A stretch of 64,000 bases of DNA, from contig JAPZTW010000002.1 of NCBI GenBank assembly GCA_027533105.1, forward strand, positions 186,001-250,000. The letters run 5' to 3'. The stretch is from Sphingomonadaceae bacterium. Lineage in GTDB: Bacteria > Pseudomonadota > Alphaproteobacteria > Sphingomonadales > Sphingomonadaceae. Below the pieces are notes generated by a model that saw only the letters and a program-made list of their open reading frames with translations, had not been told where the DNA came from and ran no database searches. Every line of letters begins with the position of its first letter. Within the stretch, counting starts at the first letter, position 1. Shown here piece by piece: positions 17,498 to 26,416 of the stretch. Made by a program: the position numbers and the translations under genes.

Positions 17498-18259
17498 TCA
17501 GGTTCCTGCCATCCATTCGCCAATCAGCGCGGCGAAGCGTTCGGGTGCCGTTTCCGGCAGCATGTGATCGGCCTCTGCCACGATCAGCGGTTCGGTTCCA
17601 CCTGTTGCTCGGGCCAGCCCGCGCGAGGGGACTTCGAACACCGGCCTGGTCCGGCTGCCCATCGCCACGGTCAGCGGCACCCGCAGTGCGGCGATCTCGC
17701 TGGCGCTGACCGGGGTGGGAGGCTGGCCCCCGCCCATCAGCAAAGGCATCATCGCCGCGCTTTGCAGGTAAAGCGCGCGGCGCTCTGGCGAGAGGTTGGC
17801 AAAGCAGCCCGGTCCGCCCGAGGCATCGAACAGCAGCGCAACCGCCGCCGCATTGTCGCCGCTCATCACCGCACCGGCGATCGGGCCGAACGCCGCGCCG
17901 GCATCGGCCCCGAAGCGCTCCAGCTCGCCTTCGTCCTCGACCCAGCTGGGCAGGCCCGGTTCATAGACCAGCAGCGCGGCGAACAGCTCCGGCCGCCGCA
18001 GCGCCGCGAGCAGCGCGGGGAGGACCGAGAACGACCAGGCGACCAGCCGCACCGGCTCGCCCTGGGCGACGGCGGCAGCGATGATCTCTGCCGCATGGAG
18101 TTCGGACCCGAACCCCGCCCCGTCATCCGGCCAGGGCGCCTCGCCAAAATAGGCCAGCGTCGGCGCCACCGCCCGGGTACCGGCCGGCAGGCGATCGATT
18201 ACAGGTTGCCACAGGCGCCCGTCACCCGGCGCGCCGTGCAGCAACAGCAGCGGAGCCAT
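17498..18259 (-). CDS. Alpha/beta-fold hydrolase in the polyamine operon
   Basis: A 253-residue protein beginning LLLLHGAPGDGRLWQPV, the oxyanion-hole HG motif. The nucleophile elbow reads AWSFS (Ser76) rather than GxSxG, and the catalytic histidine is probably in VAEADHMLPETAPERF. It lies between the carboxynorspermidine dehydrogenase and decarboxylase genes with gaps of only two and three bases, so the three are cotranscribed. Its substrate is unknown; hydrolysis of an acylated polyamine or another ester/amide is inference from context. Confidence 0.8.
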   Translation of the reverse strand: MAPLLLLHGAPGDGRLWQPVIDRLPAGTRAVAPTLAYFGEAPWPDDGAGFGSELHAAEIIAAAVAQGEPVRLVAWSFSVLPALLAALRRPELFAALLVYEPGLPSWVEDEGELERFGADAGAAFGPIAGAVMSGDNAAAVALLFDASGGPGCFANLSPERRALYLQSAAMMPLLMGGGQPPTPVSASEIAALRVPLTVAMGSRTRPVFEVPSRGLARATGGTEPLIVAEADHMLPETAPERFAALIGEWMAGT

Positions 18260-18261
18260 CG

Positions 18262-19473
18262 TCAGAACTCCAGCGGCCCGGCCAGTTCCTTGACCTGCCA
18301 GGGCAGCCCCTGGGTGTTGAGCATGTCCATGAACGGATCGGGGTCCAGCTGCTCCATGTTGAACACGCCTTCACCGCGCCAGGCCCCGGTCAGCATCATC
18401 GCCGCGCCGATCATGGCGGGCACGCCGGTGGTATAGCTGATCGCCTGGTTGCCGGTTTCGTGGAACGCGTCCTCGTGGTCGCAGATGTTGTAGATGTAAT
18501 AGGTCTTCTCACCCGAGCCATCGAGCGCCATGCCGGTGGCGATATCGCCGATGTTGGTCTTGCCCTTGGTGGTCGGCCCCAGCGTTTCCGGCTTGGGCAG
18601 CACGGCGGCGAGGAACTGCAGCGGGACGATGTCCTTGCCCTGATAATTGATCGGCTCGATCCCGGTCATGCCGACATTCTGCAGCACGGTCAGGTGGTTG
18701 ATATAGGCATCGCCGAAGGTCATCCAGAACCGGCCGCGTTCCAGCTCGGGCAGGAACTTCGCCAGGCTTTCCAGCTCTTCGTGGTACATCAGGTACATGT
18801 TCTTGGGGCCGACGCCGTCAAACTCGAAGTTCTGGCGGATGGTCATGGCCGGGGTTTCCACCCACTCGCCATTGGCCCAGTGCCGCGCCGGGGCGGTCAC
18901 TTCGCGGATGTTGATTTCCGGGTTGAAATTGGTGGCGAAGGCCTGGCCATGATCGCCGCCATTGCAATCGAGAATGTCGAGCGTGCGGATCGTCTTGAGC
19001 TTGTGCTTCTTCAGCCACATCGCGAAGACGCTGGTCACGCCCGGATCGAAGCCCGAACCGAGCAGCGCCATCAGGCCCTTTTCCTTGAAGCGGTCCTGAT
19101 AGGCCCACTGCCAGCTGTATTCGAACTTGGCCTCATCCTTGGGCTCATAGTTCGCGGTGTCGAGGTAATCGACCCCGGCGGCAAGGCAGGCGTCCATGAT
19201 CGGCAGGTCCTGGTACGGCAGCGCCAGGTTGACGACCAGCTTCGGCCCGATCTGCTGGATCAGGCGGGTCAGCGCAGGCACTTCCTCGGCGTCGATCTCA
19301 TAGGTGTGGACCGTCTCACCCGTCCGTTCCTTGACCGAGGCGGCGATCGCATCGCACTTGGCCTTGGTCCGGCTGGCGAGGTGGATCTCGCTGAAAATCG
19401 ACGCATTCATTGCCATCTTGTGGACGCAGACCGAGCTGACGCCGCCCGCACCAATCACCAGAACCTTGCTCAC
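18262..19473 (-). CDS. Carboxynorspermidine/carboxyspermidine dehydrogenase (saccharopine dehydrogenase family)
   Basis: NADPH-dependent enzyme that joins aspartate semialdehyde to a diamine (putrescine or diaminopropane) to form carboxyspermidine or carboxynorspermidine. The 403-residue protein starts SKVLVIGAGGVSSV, a Rossmann motif, and has the saccharopine dehydrogenase-like LGSGFDPGVTSVF. The GTG start at 19473 has AAGGAG eight bases upstream; longer frames are unsupported. It heads the operon that ends in nspC, which favours this role over lysine metabolism. The promoter should lie in the 49 bases before the divergent dehydratase gene. Confidence 0.9.
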   Translation of the reverse strand: MSKVLVIGAGGVSSVCVHKMAMNASIFSEIHLASRTKAKCDAIAASVKERTGETVHTYEIDAEEVPALTRLIQQIGPKLVVNLALPYQDLPIMDACLAAGVDYLDTANYEPKDEAKFEYSWQWAYQDRFKEKGLMALLGSGFDPGVTSVFAMWLKKHKLKTIRTLDILDCNGGDHGQAFATNFNPEINIREVTAPARHWANGEWVETPAMTIRQNFEFDGVGPKNMYLMYHEELESLAKFLPELERGRFWMTFGDAYINHLTVLQNVGMTGIEPINYQGKDIVPLQFLAAVLPKPETLGPTTKGKTNIGDIATGMALDGSGEKTYYIYNICDHEDAFHETGNQAISYTTGVPAMIGAAMMLTGAWRGEGVFNMEQLDPDPFMDMLNTQGLPWQVKELAGPLEF

Positions 19474-19522
19474 TTCCAACACTCCTTTGCGTGGCGCGAA
19501 GGCGCGCATATAGGCTGGTTTC

Positions 19523-20500
19523 ATGACGACACAACCGATGCGCACTCCGACTGCCGATGGCGTGGCTCGCGCCGCCGCCAAGATCGCCGAACTGTTGCCG
19601 CAGACACCACTGCTGGAGGCCGAGGTCAACGGGGCAAAAGTCTGGTGCAAGGCCGAAAGCCTGCAACCGATCGGCGCCTTCAAGATCCGCGGCGCCTGGC
19701 ACCGGCTGAGCGACCTCTCGCCCGAGGAACGCGCCCGCGGCGTGGTGGGCGTGTCCAGCGGCAACCACGCGCAGGGGGTGGCATGGGCCGCGCAGCGGCT
19801 GGGGATCGCCGCGACCATCGTCATGCCGGTCGATGCCCCGCAGGTGAAGCTGGATGCCACCCGGGCGATGGGCGCCAATGTCGTGCTTTATGACCGGCCC
19901 GGCGGGGAAGACCGCGATGCCGTGGCCCAGCGGCTGATCGACCAGAGCGGGGCCACGCTGGTCCATGCCTATGGCGATCCCTGGGTGATCGAGGGCCAGG
20001 GTTCGGCCGGGATCGAGATCGCGGCGCAAATGGCGGCGCGCGGGCTGGATGGGCCTAGCCGGATCGTGGTGTGCTGCGGCGGCGGCGGGCTGGCGGCCGG
20101 GCTGGCGCTGGCCTGCCCCGAGGCCGAGATCGTGCCGGTCGAGCCCGAAGGGTGGGACGATGTCGCCCGCAGCCTCGCCAGCGGTGAAATCCGGCGCGTC
20201 GCCGCCGATGCGCCCCCCACCGCCTGCGACGCGCTGCAGACCCCCGCGACCTGGCCGATCAACTTCGCGATCCTGAAAGAGCGCTGCGCCTATGGCCTGT
20301 CGGTTACCCCGGCCGAGGTGCGGGCGGCCCAGCGCTTTGCGTTCGCAAAGCTCCACCTGGTGCTGGAACCGGGCGGCGCGGCCGCGCTGGCGGCAGCGCT
20401 GGCCGGCAAGGTGGCGCTGGATGGGCGGACCGCGATCATGCTGACGGGCGGCAACACCGATCCCGAAAGCTTCGCCAGAGTGCTGTCCGGCCACGATTAG
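19523..20500 (+). CDS. Threonine/serine dehydratase-like PLP enzyme
   Basis: A 325-residue fold-II PLP enzyme. The cofactor lysine is Lys54 in AFKIRGAWH; SSGNHAQGVAWAA binds the substrate carboxylate and CCGGGGLAAG the cofactor phosphate. It lacks the C-terminal ACT regulatory domain of biosynthetic threonine deaminase, so it is a short catabolic-type serine/threonine dehydratase or a related racemase. It is transcribed divergently from the polyamine operon. Confidence 0.88.
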   Translation: MTTQPMRTPTADGVARAAAKIAELLPQTPLLEAEVNGAKVWCKAESLQPIGAFKIRGAWHRLSDLSPEERARGVVGVSSGNHAQGVAWAAQRLGIAATIVMPVDAPQVKLDATRAMGANVVLYDRPGGEDRDAVAQRLIDQSGATLVHAYGDPWVIEGQGSAGIEIAAQMAARGLDGPSRIVVCCGGGGLAAGLALACPEAEIVPVEPEGWDDVARSLASGEIRRVAADAPPTACDALQTPATWPINFAILKERCAYGLSVTPAEVRAAQRFAFAKLHLVLEPGGAAALAAALAGKVALDGRTAIMLTGGNTDPESFARVLSGHD

Positions 20501-20571
20501 TTGCGTTTGACAATCGGTTGCCGCCGTAACACCCTGCGCTCCTCGGGTTACACGAGACAAAGGGGGAGTTT

Positions 20572-21006
20572 ATGCAGGCACAAGTTCTTGCACCGGCGGC
20601 CGTGCTGGTGCTGTGGTCGCTGGTCATGCTGTTCTGGACGGCGGGCACCCGGCTCGGCGCGATGAAGCAGGCCGGCGGCGGGCTCGGCCAGGCCAAGCCC
20701 GGCGGGCGCGGCCAGGATCTGGAGGGCGTTCTGCCCGACCAGGTCAACTGGAAAGCCCACAACTATGCCCACCTGATGGAACAGCCCACGCTGTTCTATG
20801 CCACGGTGGCGATCCTCGCGATCATGGGGCCGGTAGAGCACGACGTGCTGTTCGCCTGGGCCTATGTCGTGATCCGGATCGTCCATTCGGTCTGGCAGGC
20901 CACGGTAAATACCATCCCGGTACGCTTTACCCTGTTCCTGCTTTCAACGGCGTGCCTCATCATGCTGGCACTGCACGCTGCCAAACTGACGCTGCTGGCA
21001 GCCTGA
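20572..21006 (+). CDS. MAPEG family membrane protein, first of a pair
   Basis: A 144-residue protein with four membrane segments and the MAPEG-family feature KAHNYAHLMEQPTLFY followed by RIVHSVWQATVN. The family includes microsomal glutathione S-transferases and other eicosanoid/glutathione enzymes, as well as many bacterial members of unknown substrate. Start codon follows AAAGGGGGAG. The next gene, 17 bases on, is a clear paralogue. Confidence 0.85.
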   Translation: MQAQVLAPAAVLVLWSLVMLFWTAGTRLGAMKQAGGGLGQAKPGGRGQDLEGVLPDQVNWKAHNYAHLMEQPTLFYATVAILAIMGPVEHDVLFAWAYVVIRIVHSVWQATVNTIPVRFTLFLLSTACLIMLALHAAKLTLLAA

Positions 21007-21022
21007 CGGGGGAGACGAAGAA

Positions 21023-21466
21023 ATGATCGGAATGGAAATCCTGAAGCCTGTCGCCGTGCTGGCAGGATGGACGCTGGTAATGTGGCTGTGGATGTATGCC
21101 ACCCGCATCCCGGCGATCGGCAAGCTGCCGAAAAGCAACGAGCCGGGCGCAGACCAGGGCTGGACCGGGGCCAAGCTCGAAGGCTTGCTGGATCCCCGGA
21201 TCCAGTGGAAGGCACACAATTACAACCACCTGCACGAGGCGCCGACGGTGTTCTATGCCGTCGCCCTTGCCCTGGCGCTGATCGGCCAGGGCGACGGCCT
21301 CAATGCGCAGCTCGCCTGGGCCTATGTCGGCCTGCGGATCGTCCATTCGATCTGGCAGTCGACGGTCAACAAGGTGGCGGTGCGCTTCCTGCTGTTCACG
21401 CTGTCCAGCTTCGCGCTGATGGCGCTGACCGTGCACCTGCTGCTGGCAGTGTTCCACGGCGGCTGA
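21023..21466 (+). CDS. MAPEG family membrane protein, second of a pair
   Basis: A 147-residue paralogue of the gene just upstream, sharing KAHNYNHLHEAPTVFY and LRIVHSIWQSTVN and the same four-span layout. It starts after GGGGGAGACGAAGAA. The pair may form a heteromer, since characterised MAPEG proteins are trimers; that is inference. It is convergent with the TonB-dependent receptor gene. Confidence 0.85.
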   Translation: MIGMEILKPVAVLAGWTLVMWLWMYATRIPAIGKLPKSNEPGADQGWTGAKLEGLLDPRIQWKAHNYNHLHEAPTVFYAVALALALIGQGDGLNAQLAWAYVGLRIVHSIWQSTVNKVAVRFLLFTLSSFALMALTVHLLLAVFHGG

Positions 21467-21511
21467 CCAACCGGACGGCCCGGCGCGCATCAGCGAGCCG
21501 GGCCGGTTCGA

Positions 21512-24061
21512 TCAGAACATCTTGCGGAATTCCAGCTCGATCAGGCGCCCGCGCGGATCGAGCAGATCGGCCTGATAGCTGATCGGCACCGCGCCGGTCC
21601 GGTCGGTCACCTTCTGGCGCGAATCGAACAGGTTCTCGAACCGCAGCGAGACCTGCGATCCCTTGAAGAAGGGCGCCTTCTTGACGAGGCCCTGCTGCTG
21701 GCCCAGCGCCGCGAAGAAGCTGATGTTCATCCGCGTGACGCTGCCAAAGCGCAGGTCGCTCGCCCCCGGCAGGCCATTGCCGAAAATCCGCGATGGACCG
21801 GTCCAGGTGCCGTTGAAGAAGGTGCCGAACCCGCTCTTGAACAGGCCGCCGTTGAACTGGATCGAGTGACGCGGCGAACCGGCGGAAGAAAGCGAATCCC
21901 CGCCCAGCAGGTCCAGCACCGGGCCACCCGGGGCAATCAGCACGGTGTTGTCGAACTGGGCGGTGTGGAACAGGCCCAGGCTCCAGCGGCCGACGCCGCC
22001 GCCGCCCATCATGCCCATCATGCCACCGCCGCCGCCGCCGCGACCGCCACCGGCACCCGGCGGACGACCGCCGCCCGCACCCGGCGAGCGCGGCGGACCG
22101 CCCATCATGCCCATCATCCCGCCGCCAGCCGGCGCCTTGCCAAGCTGGCCGGACAGGTTGAACCCCCAGCGCAGGCGCGAGCTGCGCTGTTCGGCAAAGG
22201 TAACCGAACGATCGTCGATCGAGACCAGCCGCCCGGTGCCATCGCGCGTCACCCGGCCGGGGAACGCGGCTTCGATCGCCGGGGTCAACAGCGGGAAGGC
22301 TGCGGTCACATCGTCCGACCGGTTGCGGAAGTATTCGACCAGCAGGCTGGAGTTCTGGAGGAACGGCAATTGCCAGGTTGCCCCGAACTTCAGGTCGCGC
22401 TGCTGTTCCTTGCGCAGCGCCGGATTGCCACCGCTGATCACCGTTGCCAGCACCGTCTCGCCGCGGGTGAAATCGAACACCGGCACGTTGAAGGTCACGG
22501 TCTGCGGATTGCCCAGCTCGGCTACGCCCGGCGCCGATTCATTGACCAGGTAGCTGGCCGAAAGGCTCAGCTTTTCGAGGCTCAGCGGCGACCAGGTCAG
22601 CCCCGCGCTCCAGTCATTGACCGAGCCGAAGTCCGAGAGGTGATCGTAACCCAGGCTGAAGTTGAGCGCCAGGTCGCCCAGCCCCGCACCGAAGTTCTCG
22701 CGGCGGCTGGTGATCGGCACGCCGATATTGCCCCCGATGGTGAACCGGTCGCGCCGCAGGTTGACCTTGCCAACCAGGCTGCGGGTGTCCGCGGTATCGA
22801 AGGAAAGATAGGTAAAGCCGGTGCGGAGCGTGGTGGTCACTTCGCCGCCGGGCAAGCGCACCGGGCGGCCAATCAGCGTGACCAGGCCTTCAAGCCGGTC
22901 CGAATTGGAAGTGGCCAGGTCCTGGCCAGCCGCCGCGACAGCCGGCAGCGGCCCGGTGATCGGCAGGGTGCCGGCCGCGGCCGCGCTGACCAGTGCGGCG
23001 GTATTGGCGCGCCGGTCGATCACGGTGCGCACTTCGGTATGGGTGCCATCCAGCGTGGCGCTCAACTGCCAGTCACCCAGCCGGGTGTTGAGCGATGCCC
23101 CGCCTTCGCCGGTGGTGGTGCGGCTGCGCCGCTCCAGCGGATCGGCCAGGCTGCGAACCGCGCGCGAGCTGTCCGGCGCGACCAGGGTCACCACATCGAG
23201 GCCGGAATTGCGGCGGCTGTCGACGCGCAGCAGGCTGGCATTGGCCCCAATCGACCCGCCCAGCCCGTCCTTGCCCAGCCCCTGCGACCACGACAGGTTC
23301 AGCGACAGGTCGCGCGAATCCGCAATCAGCGTGCGGAACGCGGCGGGGTTGGGATCGGTCGCCACGGTCGGGATCGTGCCCGGCGTCTGGATCACCCCGC
23401 GCTCGGCCTCGGTCAGTTCCGAGGTATCGTCGATCTTGGCGGTAATGCTGAAACGCTGCGGCCCCTTGATCCGCAGCATGGTTCCCTCGACCTCATAGGT
23501 CTGGAAGCCCCCGCGCGTCGGGAAAGCGGTTTCCGCCTCGATCGTCCGCGACGAGAAATTGTCCTTCAGGATCATGTTGACCACGCGGCTGTTCGGCGGA
23601 AAGCCGAAGCGCAGCGCCACTTCCTCGGGCAGGATTTCGACCCGGCGGATCGCTTCCTGGGGGAAGTTGCGCATTTCGCGGAAGCTGCCAATCCGCTGGC
23701 CGTTTATCAGCACCACCGGCGGGCCGCCCGCACCGCGCCCCCGGCCCGATCCGGTCTGCGGGGCCAGCTGGGTCAGCACGTCAGCCAGGGTGGTCGCCCC
23801 CAGCGCCTGGATGTCCTTTTCATCGAGCACCGCGATCGGCGGCTGCGGGGCCTCGACCTGGCCACGGATGCGTTCGGCCACCACCAGGATTTCGGTCCCG
23901 GCCGGTTCGGCCACTTCCGGCCCGCTGTCGGCCTGCCCTTCGGCCGGCGGCGCGGCGGCGCTGGCGGCATTCGCAGCTACTTCATCACCGGCGAAAGCCG
24001 GGCTGGCCAGCAAGGCCAGAGGCAGGGCCAGCGAGAAGGAACGGCTTGGAAACTTGCGCAT
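21512..24061 (-). CDS. TonB-dependent receptor with a Gly/Met-rich insert
   Basis: An 849-residue outer-membrane transporter. A signal peptide (MRKFPSRSFSLALPLALLAS...AFA) is followed by a TonB-box-like EILVVAER, a plug domain (LADVLTQLAPQ...VVLINGQRIGS...RRVEILPEEVA) and a long beta-barrel ending in an aromatic terminal strand (LIELEFRKMF). Residues about 645-690 form a low-complexity loop with two copies of GGMMGMMGG separated by Pro/Gly/Arg repeats. The ATG at 24061 begins exactly at the signal peptide; the frame continues upstream to 24736 without support. The substrate is unknown, and no uptake partner genes are adjacent. Confidence 0.88.
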   Translation of the reverse strand: MRKFPSRSFSLALPLALLASPAFAGDEVAANAASAAAPPAEGQADSGPEVAEPAGTEILVVAERIRGQVEAPQPPIAVLDEKDIQALGATTLADVLTQLAPQTGSGRGRGAGGPPVVLINGQRIGSFREMRNFPQEAIRRVEILPEEVALRFGFPPNSRVVNMILKDNFSSRTIEAETAFPTRGGFQTYEVEGTMLRIKGPQRFSITAKIDDTSELTEAERGVIQTPGTIPTVATDPNPAAFRTLIADSRDLSLNLSWSQGLGKDGLGGSIGANASLLRVDSRRNSGLDVVTLVAPDSSRAVRSLADPLERRSRTTTGEGGASLNTRLGDWQLSATLDGTHTEVRTVIDRRANTAALVSAAAAGTLPITGPLPAVAAAGQDLATSNSDRLEGLVTLIGRPVRLPGGEVTTTLRTGFTYLSFDTADTRSLVGKVNLRRDRFTIGGNIGVPITSRRENFGAGLGDLALNFSLGYDHLSDFGSVNDWSAGLTWSPLSLEKLSLSASYLVNESAPGVAELGNPQTVTFNVPVFDFTRGETVLATVISGGNPALRKEQQRDLKFGATWQLPFLQNSSLLVEYFRNRSDDVTAAFPLLTPAIEAAFPGRVTRDGTGRLVSIDDRSVTFAEQRSSRLRWGFNLSGQLGKAPAGGGMMGMMGGPPRSPGAGGGRPPGAGGGRGGGGGGMMGMMGGGGVGRWSLGLFHTAQFDNTVLIAPGGPVLDLLGGDSLSSAGSPRHSIQFNGGLFKSGFGTFFNGTWTGPSRIFGNGLPGASDLRFGSVTRMNISFFAALGQQQGLVKKAPFFKGSQVSLRFENLFDSRQKVTDRTGAVPISYQADLLDPRGRLIELEFRKMF

Positions 24062-24292
24062 ATTCACTCCGGCAACGCGGTTGAAAGCTGTCAGGCTCCC
24101 CCACCCGGCGCCGCAAATGGCCATGCCCTTGTCCAAAGGCAACCCCTGCTTTGGTAACATTATGTCTCTGTTCGACAAAGCGCGCCCCTGCTCCGGCGAA
24201 CGTCCGATATGCGCCAAAGGCTTCCCTTTTGCCCCATCCATCGCTATGGGCCGCCCCGACGAAGCCGAACAAAGAATGGAATACAGGCCAGG

Positions 24293-24541
24293 ATGGCGAA
24301 GGAAGAACTGCTCGAAATGCGCGGAACGGTGGTGGAACTGCTGCCCAACGCGATGTTCCGCGTCCGCCTGGAAAACGATCACGAGATTCTGGGCCACACC
24401 GCCGGCAAGATGCGCAAGAACCGCATCCGCGTGCTGGTGGGGGACGAGGTGCTGGTCGAGCTGACCCCCTATGACCTGACCAAGGGCCGGATCACCTATC
24501 GCTTCATGCCCGGCCGTGGCGGCCCCGGCCAGTTCGGCTAA
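24293..24541 (+). CDS. infA: Translation initiation factor IF-1
   Basis: An 82-residue S1/OB-fold protein that occupies the ribosomal A site during initiation. It begins [24 protein letters not shown] and carries [23 protein letters not shown] and GRITYRF, all typical. Most IF-1 proteins end near ITYRFK; here a Gly-rich tail [11 protein letters not shown] follows. The start at 24293 matches the family; the longer frame is spurious. It heads a cluster with maf, an RNase E/G-like gene and yacG. Confidence 0.94.
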   Translation: MAKEELLEMRGTVVELLPNAMFRVRLENDHEILGHTAGKMRKNRIRVLVGDEVLVELTPYDLTKGRITYRFMPGRGGPGQFG

Positions 24542-24549
24542 CCGCCGGT

Positions 24550-25128
24550 TTGGCCACCCCAGCGCTCGTCCTTGCCAGCTCTTCTCCGCGCCGGCGCGAT
24601 CTGCTCGCCCGGATCGGCGTTGAGCCTGCCCGGATCGCCAGCCCCGATATCGATGAAAGCCCGCTGAAAGGCGAACTGCCGCGCGCCTATGCGCTGCGCC
24701 TGGCCCAGGCCAAGGCCGCCGCCGTGGCCCGCGCACCGGGCGAGATCGTGCTGGCCGGTGACACCACAGTGGCCGTGGGCCGCCGGATCCTGCCCCCGGC
24801 CGATACGGTGGAGATCCAGCGCGATCTGCTGAACCTCATATCCGGGCGGCGGCATCGCTGCATTTCCGCCGTCTGCGTGATTGACGCGGTCGGCAAGGCC
24901 CGGACCCGGGTGGTGGAAACCGTGGTGATCTTCAAGCGCCTCTCGGACGATGAGCGCGAAGCCTATATCGCCAGCGGCGAAGGGCTGGGCAAGGCGGGCG
25001 GCTATGCCATCCAGGGCCGCGCCGAGGCGCTGATCCGGCAAGTGGCGGGCAGCCATTCGGGCGTGATCGGCCTGCCGCTGTTCGAAACCCGCGCCCTGCT
25101 GCGCGCGGCGGGCTATCCGCTTGGCTGA
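24550..25128 (+). CDS. maf: Maf family nucleotide pyrophosphatase
   Basis: House-cleaning nucleoside triphosphate pyrophosphatase that removes non-canonical or excess nucleotides. The 192-residue protein has [12 protein letters not shown] near the N-terminus, the acidic DIDES, GDTTVAV and the C-terminal [24 protein letters not shown]. It starts with TTG and lies eight bases after infA, and its end overlaps the next gene by eight bases, so it is in one operon. Confidence 0.92.
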   Translation: MATPALVLASSSPRRRDLLARIGVEPARIASPDIDESPLKGELPRAYALRLAQAKAAAVARAPGEIVLAGDTTVAVGRRILPPADTVEIQRDLLNLISGRRHRCISAVCVIDAVGKARTRVVETVVIFKRLSDDEREAYIASGEGLGKAGGYAIQGRAEALIRQVAGSHSGVIGLPLFETRALLRAAGYPLG

Positions 25129-26071
25129 GTGGCTGTTCGAGGCCGGGATCGGGGAAACCCGCGCCCTGCTGATCGCCGGCGGGGAAGCCATCGCCGCACG
25201 GCTTGACTGGCCCGGTGCGCTGGCGGCGGGGCAGGTCGAGGATGCCCGCCTGATCGCCCGCAGCGCCGGATCGCGCCGGGGCACGGCGCGCTTTGCCAGC
25301 GGCGAGGAAGCCCTGGTCGATCAATTGCCCAGGGACGCGAGCGAAGGCGCCATGCTGCGCCTCATCGTGACGCGTGCTGCCCTGGCCGAGGCGGGCCGCC
25401 TGAAGCGCGCCCAGGCCCGCCCTACGACCGCCCCGTGCTGCGCTGCGCCGCCCCCGCCGGGCCGCGCCATCCACCGCCTGCCCACCGGGCTGTGGGAATC
25501 GATCTGGGCCGAGGCGTGGAGCGGCGCGGTCGATTTTCCCGGCGGCGCGCTGACCATTACCCCCACCCCGGCGATGACCGTGGTCGATGTCGATGGCGAT
25601 CTGCCACCCCGCGCCCTGGCGCTGGCCGCCGTGCCCGCGCTGGCTGCGGCGCTGCGGCGGATGGACCTGGCGGGGTCGATCGCGGTCGATTTTCCCTCGC
25701 TGGAAGCCAAGGCCGATCGCCAGGCGGTCGACGCCGCGCTGGCCGATGCGCTGCAGGACTGGCCGCACGAACGCACCGCGATGAACGGGTTCGGGCTGGT
25801 CCAGCTGGTCGCCCGGCTGGAACGGCCCTCGCTGCTCCACCGCCTCGCGCTCGACCGCGCCGGGGCGGCGGCGCGGCTCTTGCTGCGGCGCGGGGAACTG
25901 GTGGCCGAACCCGGCCCGGTCCTGTTGCTGACGGCCCATCCCGCGGTGCGCGCGGCGGTGCTGCCCGAATGGGAAGCGGAACTCGCCCGCCGCGCTGGCC
26001 GGGCGATCCGCTGGCACGAGGACCCGGCCCTTGCACTCGACGCCGGTTTCGCGCAGGCGCTGGCGGCATGA
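25121..26071 (+). CDS. Compact ribonuclease E/G-like protein
   Basis: A 316-residue protein, shorter than RNase G (about 490). The N-terminus ([19 protein letters not shown]) matches the start of RNase E/G, the S1 part is reduced, and the DNase I-like catalytic part is retained with Asp156 in TVVDVDGD and Asp190 in IAVDFPSL at the positions of the two magnesium-binding aspartates. The zinc-link CPxC motif that follows in RNase E/G is absent. It starts with TTG overlapping maf and ends in an ATGA overlap with yacG. It is probably a nuclease, but activity and oligomeric state are uncertain. Confidence 0.78.
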   Translation: MAEWLFEAGIGETRALLIAGGEAIAARLDWPGALAAGQVEDARLIARSAGSRRGTARFASGEEALVDQLPRDASEGAMLRLIVTRAALAEAGRLKRAQARPTTAPCCAAPPPPGRAIHRLPTGLWESIWAEAWSGAVDFPGGALTITPTPAMTVVDVDGDLPPRALALAAVPALAAALRRMDLAGSIAVDFPSLEAKADRQAVDAALADALQDWPHERTAMNGFGLVQLVARLERPSLLHRLALDRAGAAARLLLRRGELVAEPGPVLLLTAHPAVRAAVLPEWEAELARRAGRAIRWHEDPALALDAGFAQALAA

Positions 26072-26238
26072 CCAGCCCTGCCACCCGCAAATGCCCGCTC
26101 TGCGGCAAGCCGCGCAGCACCGAACATGCGCCGTTCTGCTCAAAAGGCTGCAAGGACCGCGACCTGATGCGCTGGCTCGACGATGGCTATGCCCTGCCCG
26201 GTCCGCCCGCCTTCGACGAAGAAGAAGGAAAGGCGTGA
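26068..26238 (+). CDS. yacG: DNA gyrase inhibitor YacG
   Basis: A 56-residue zinc protein that binds GyrB and inhibits its DNA binding. The four zinc ligands are in CPLCGKP and [10 protein letters not shown], followed by [11 protein letters not shown], all typical. Its start overlaps the RNase E/G-like stop by four bases. Confidence 0.92.
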   Translation: MTSPATRKCPLCGKPRSTEHAPFCSKGCKDRDLMRWLDDGYALPGPPAFDEEEGKA

Positions 26239-26322
26239 TAGCCTCTTGCCAAGCCGCTTTCGCTTCGCCATAGGCGCGCTTCCAACCGCCTGACGGCCCT
26301 TGCGGCTGTCATTGGACGAGTT

Positions 26323-26398
26323 GCCCGGATAGCTCAGTTGGTAGAGCAGCGGATTGAAAATCCGCGTGTCGGTGGTTCGAATCCGCCTCCGGGCACCA
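26323..26398 (+). tRNA. tRNA-Phe (GAA)
   Basis: A complete 76-base cloverleaf with encoded CCA: acceptor arms GCCCGGA and TCCGGGC, D-loop AGCTCAGTTGGTAGAGC, anticodon stem GCGGA/TCCGC with GAA at 26356-26358, and T-arm GGTGGTTCGAATCC. It lies downstream of yacG on the same strand. Confidence 0.97.
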
Positions 26399-26416
26399 CT
26401 CCCCCAGATCAGCCCC

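Noticed and set aside
21866..24157. Plus-strand 763-aa open frame opposite the TonB-dependent receptor
   Set aside because: No recognisable motifs, composition typical of a complementary-frame shadow, and the receptor on the other strand is clear.
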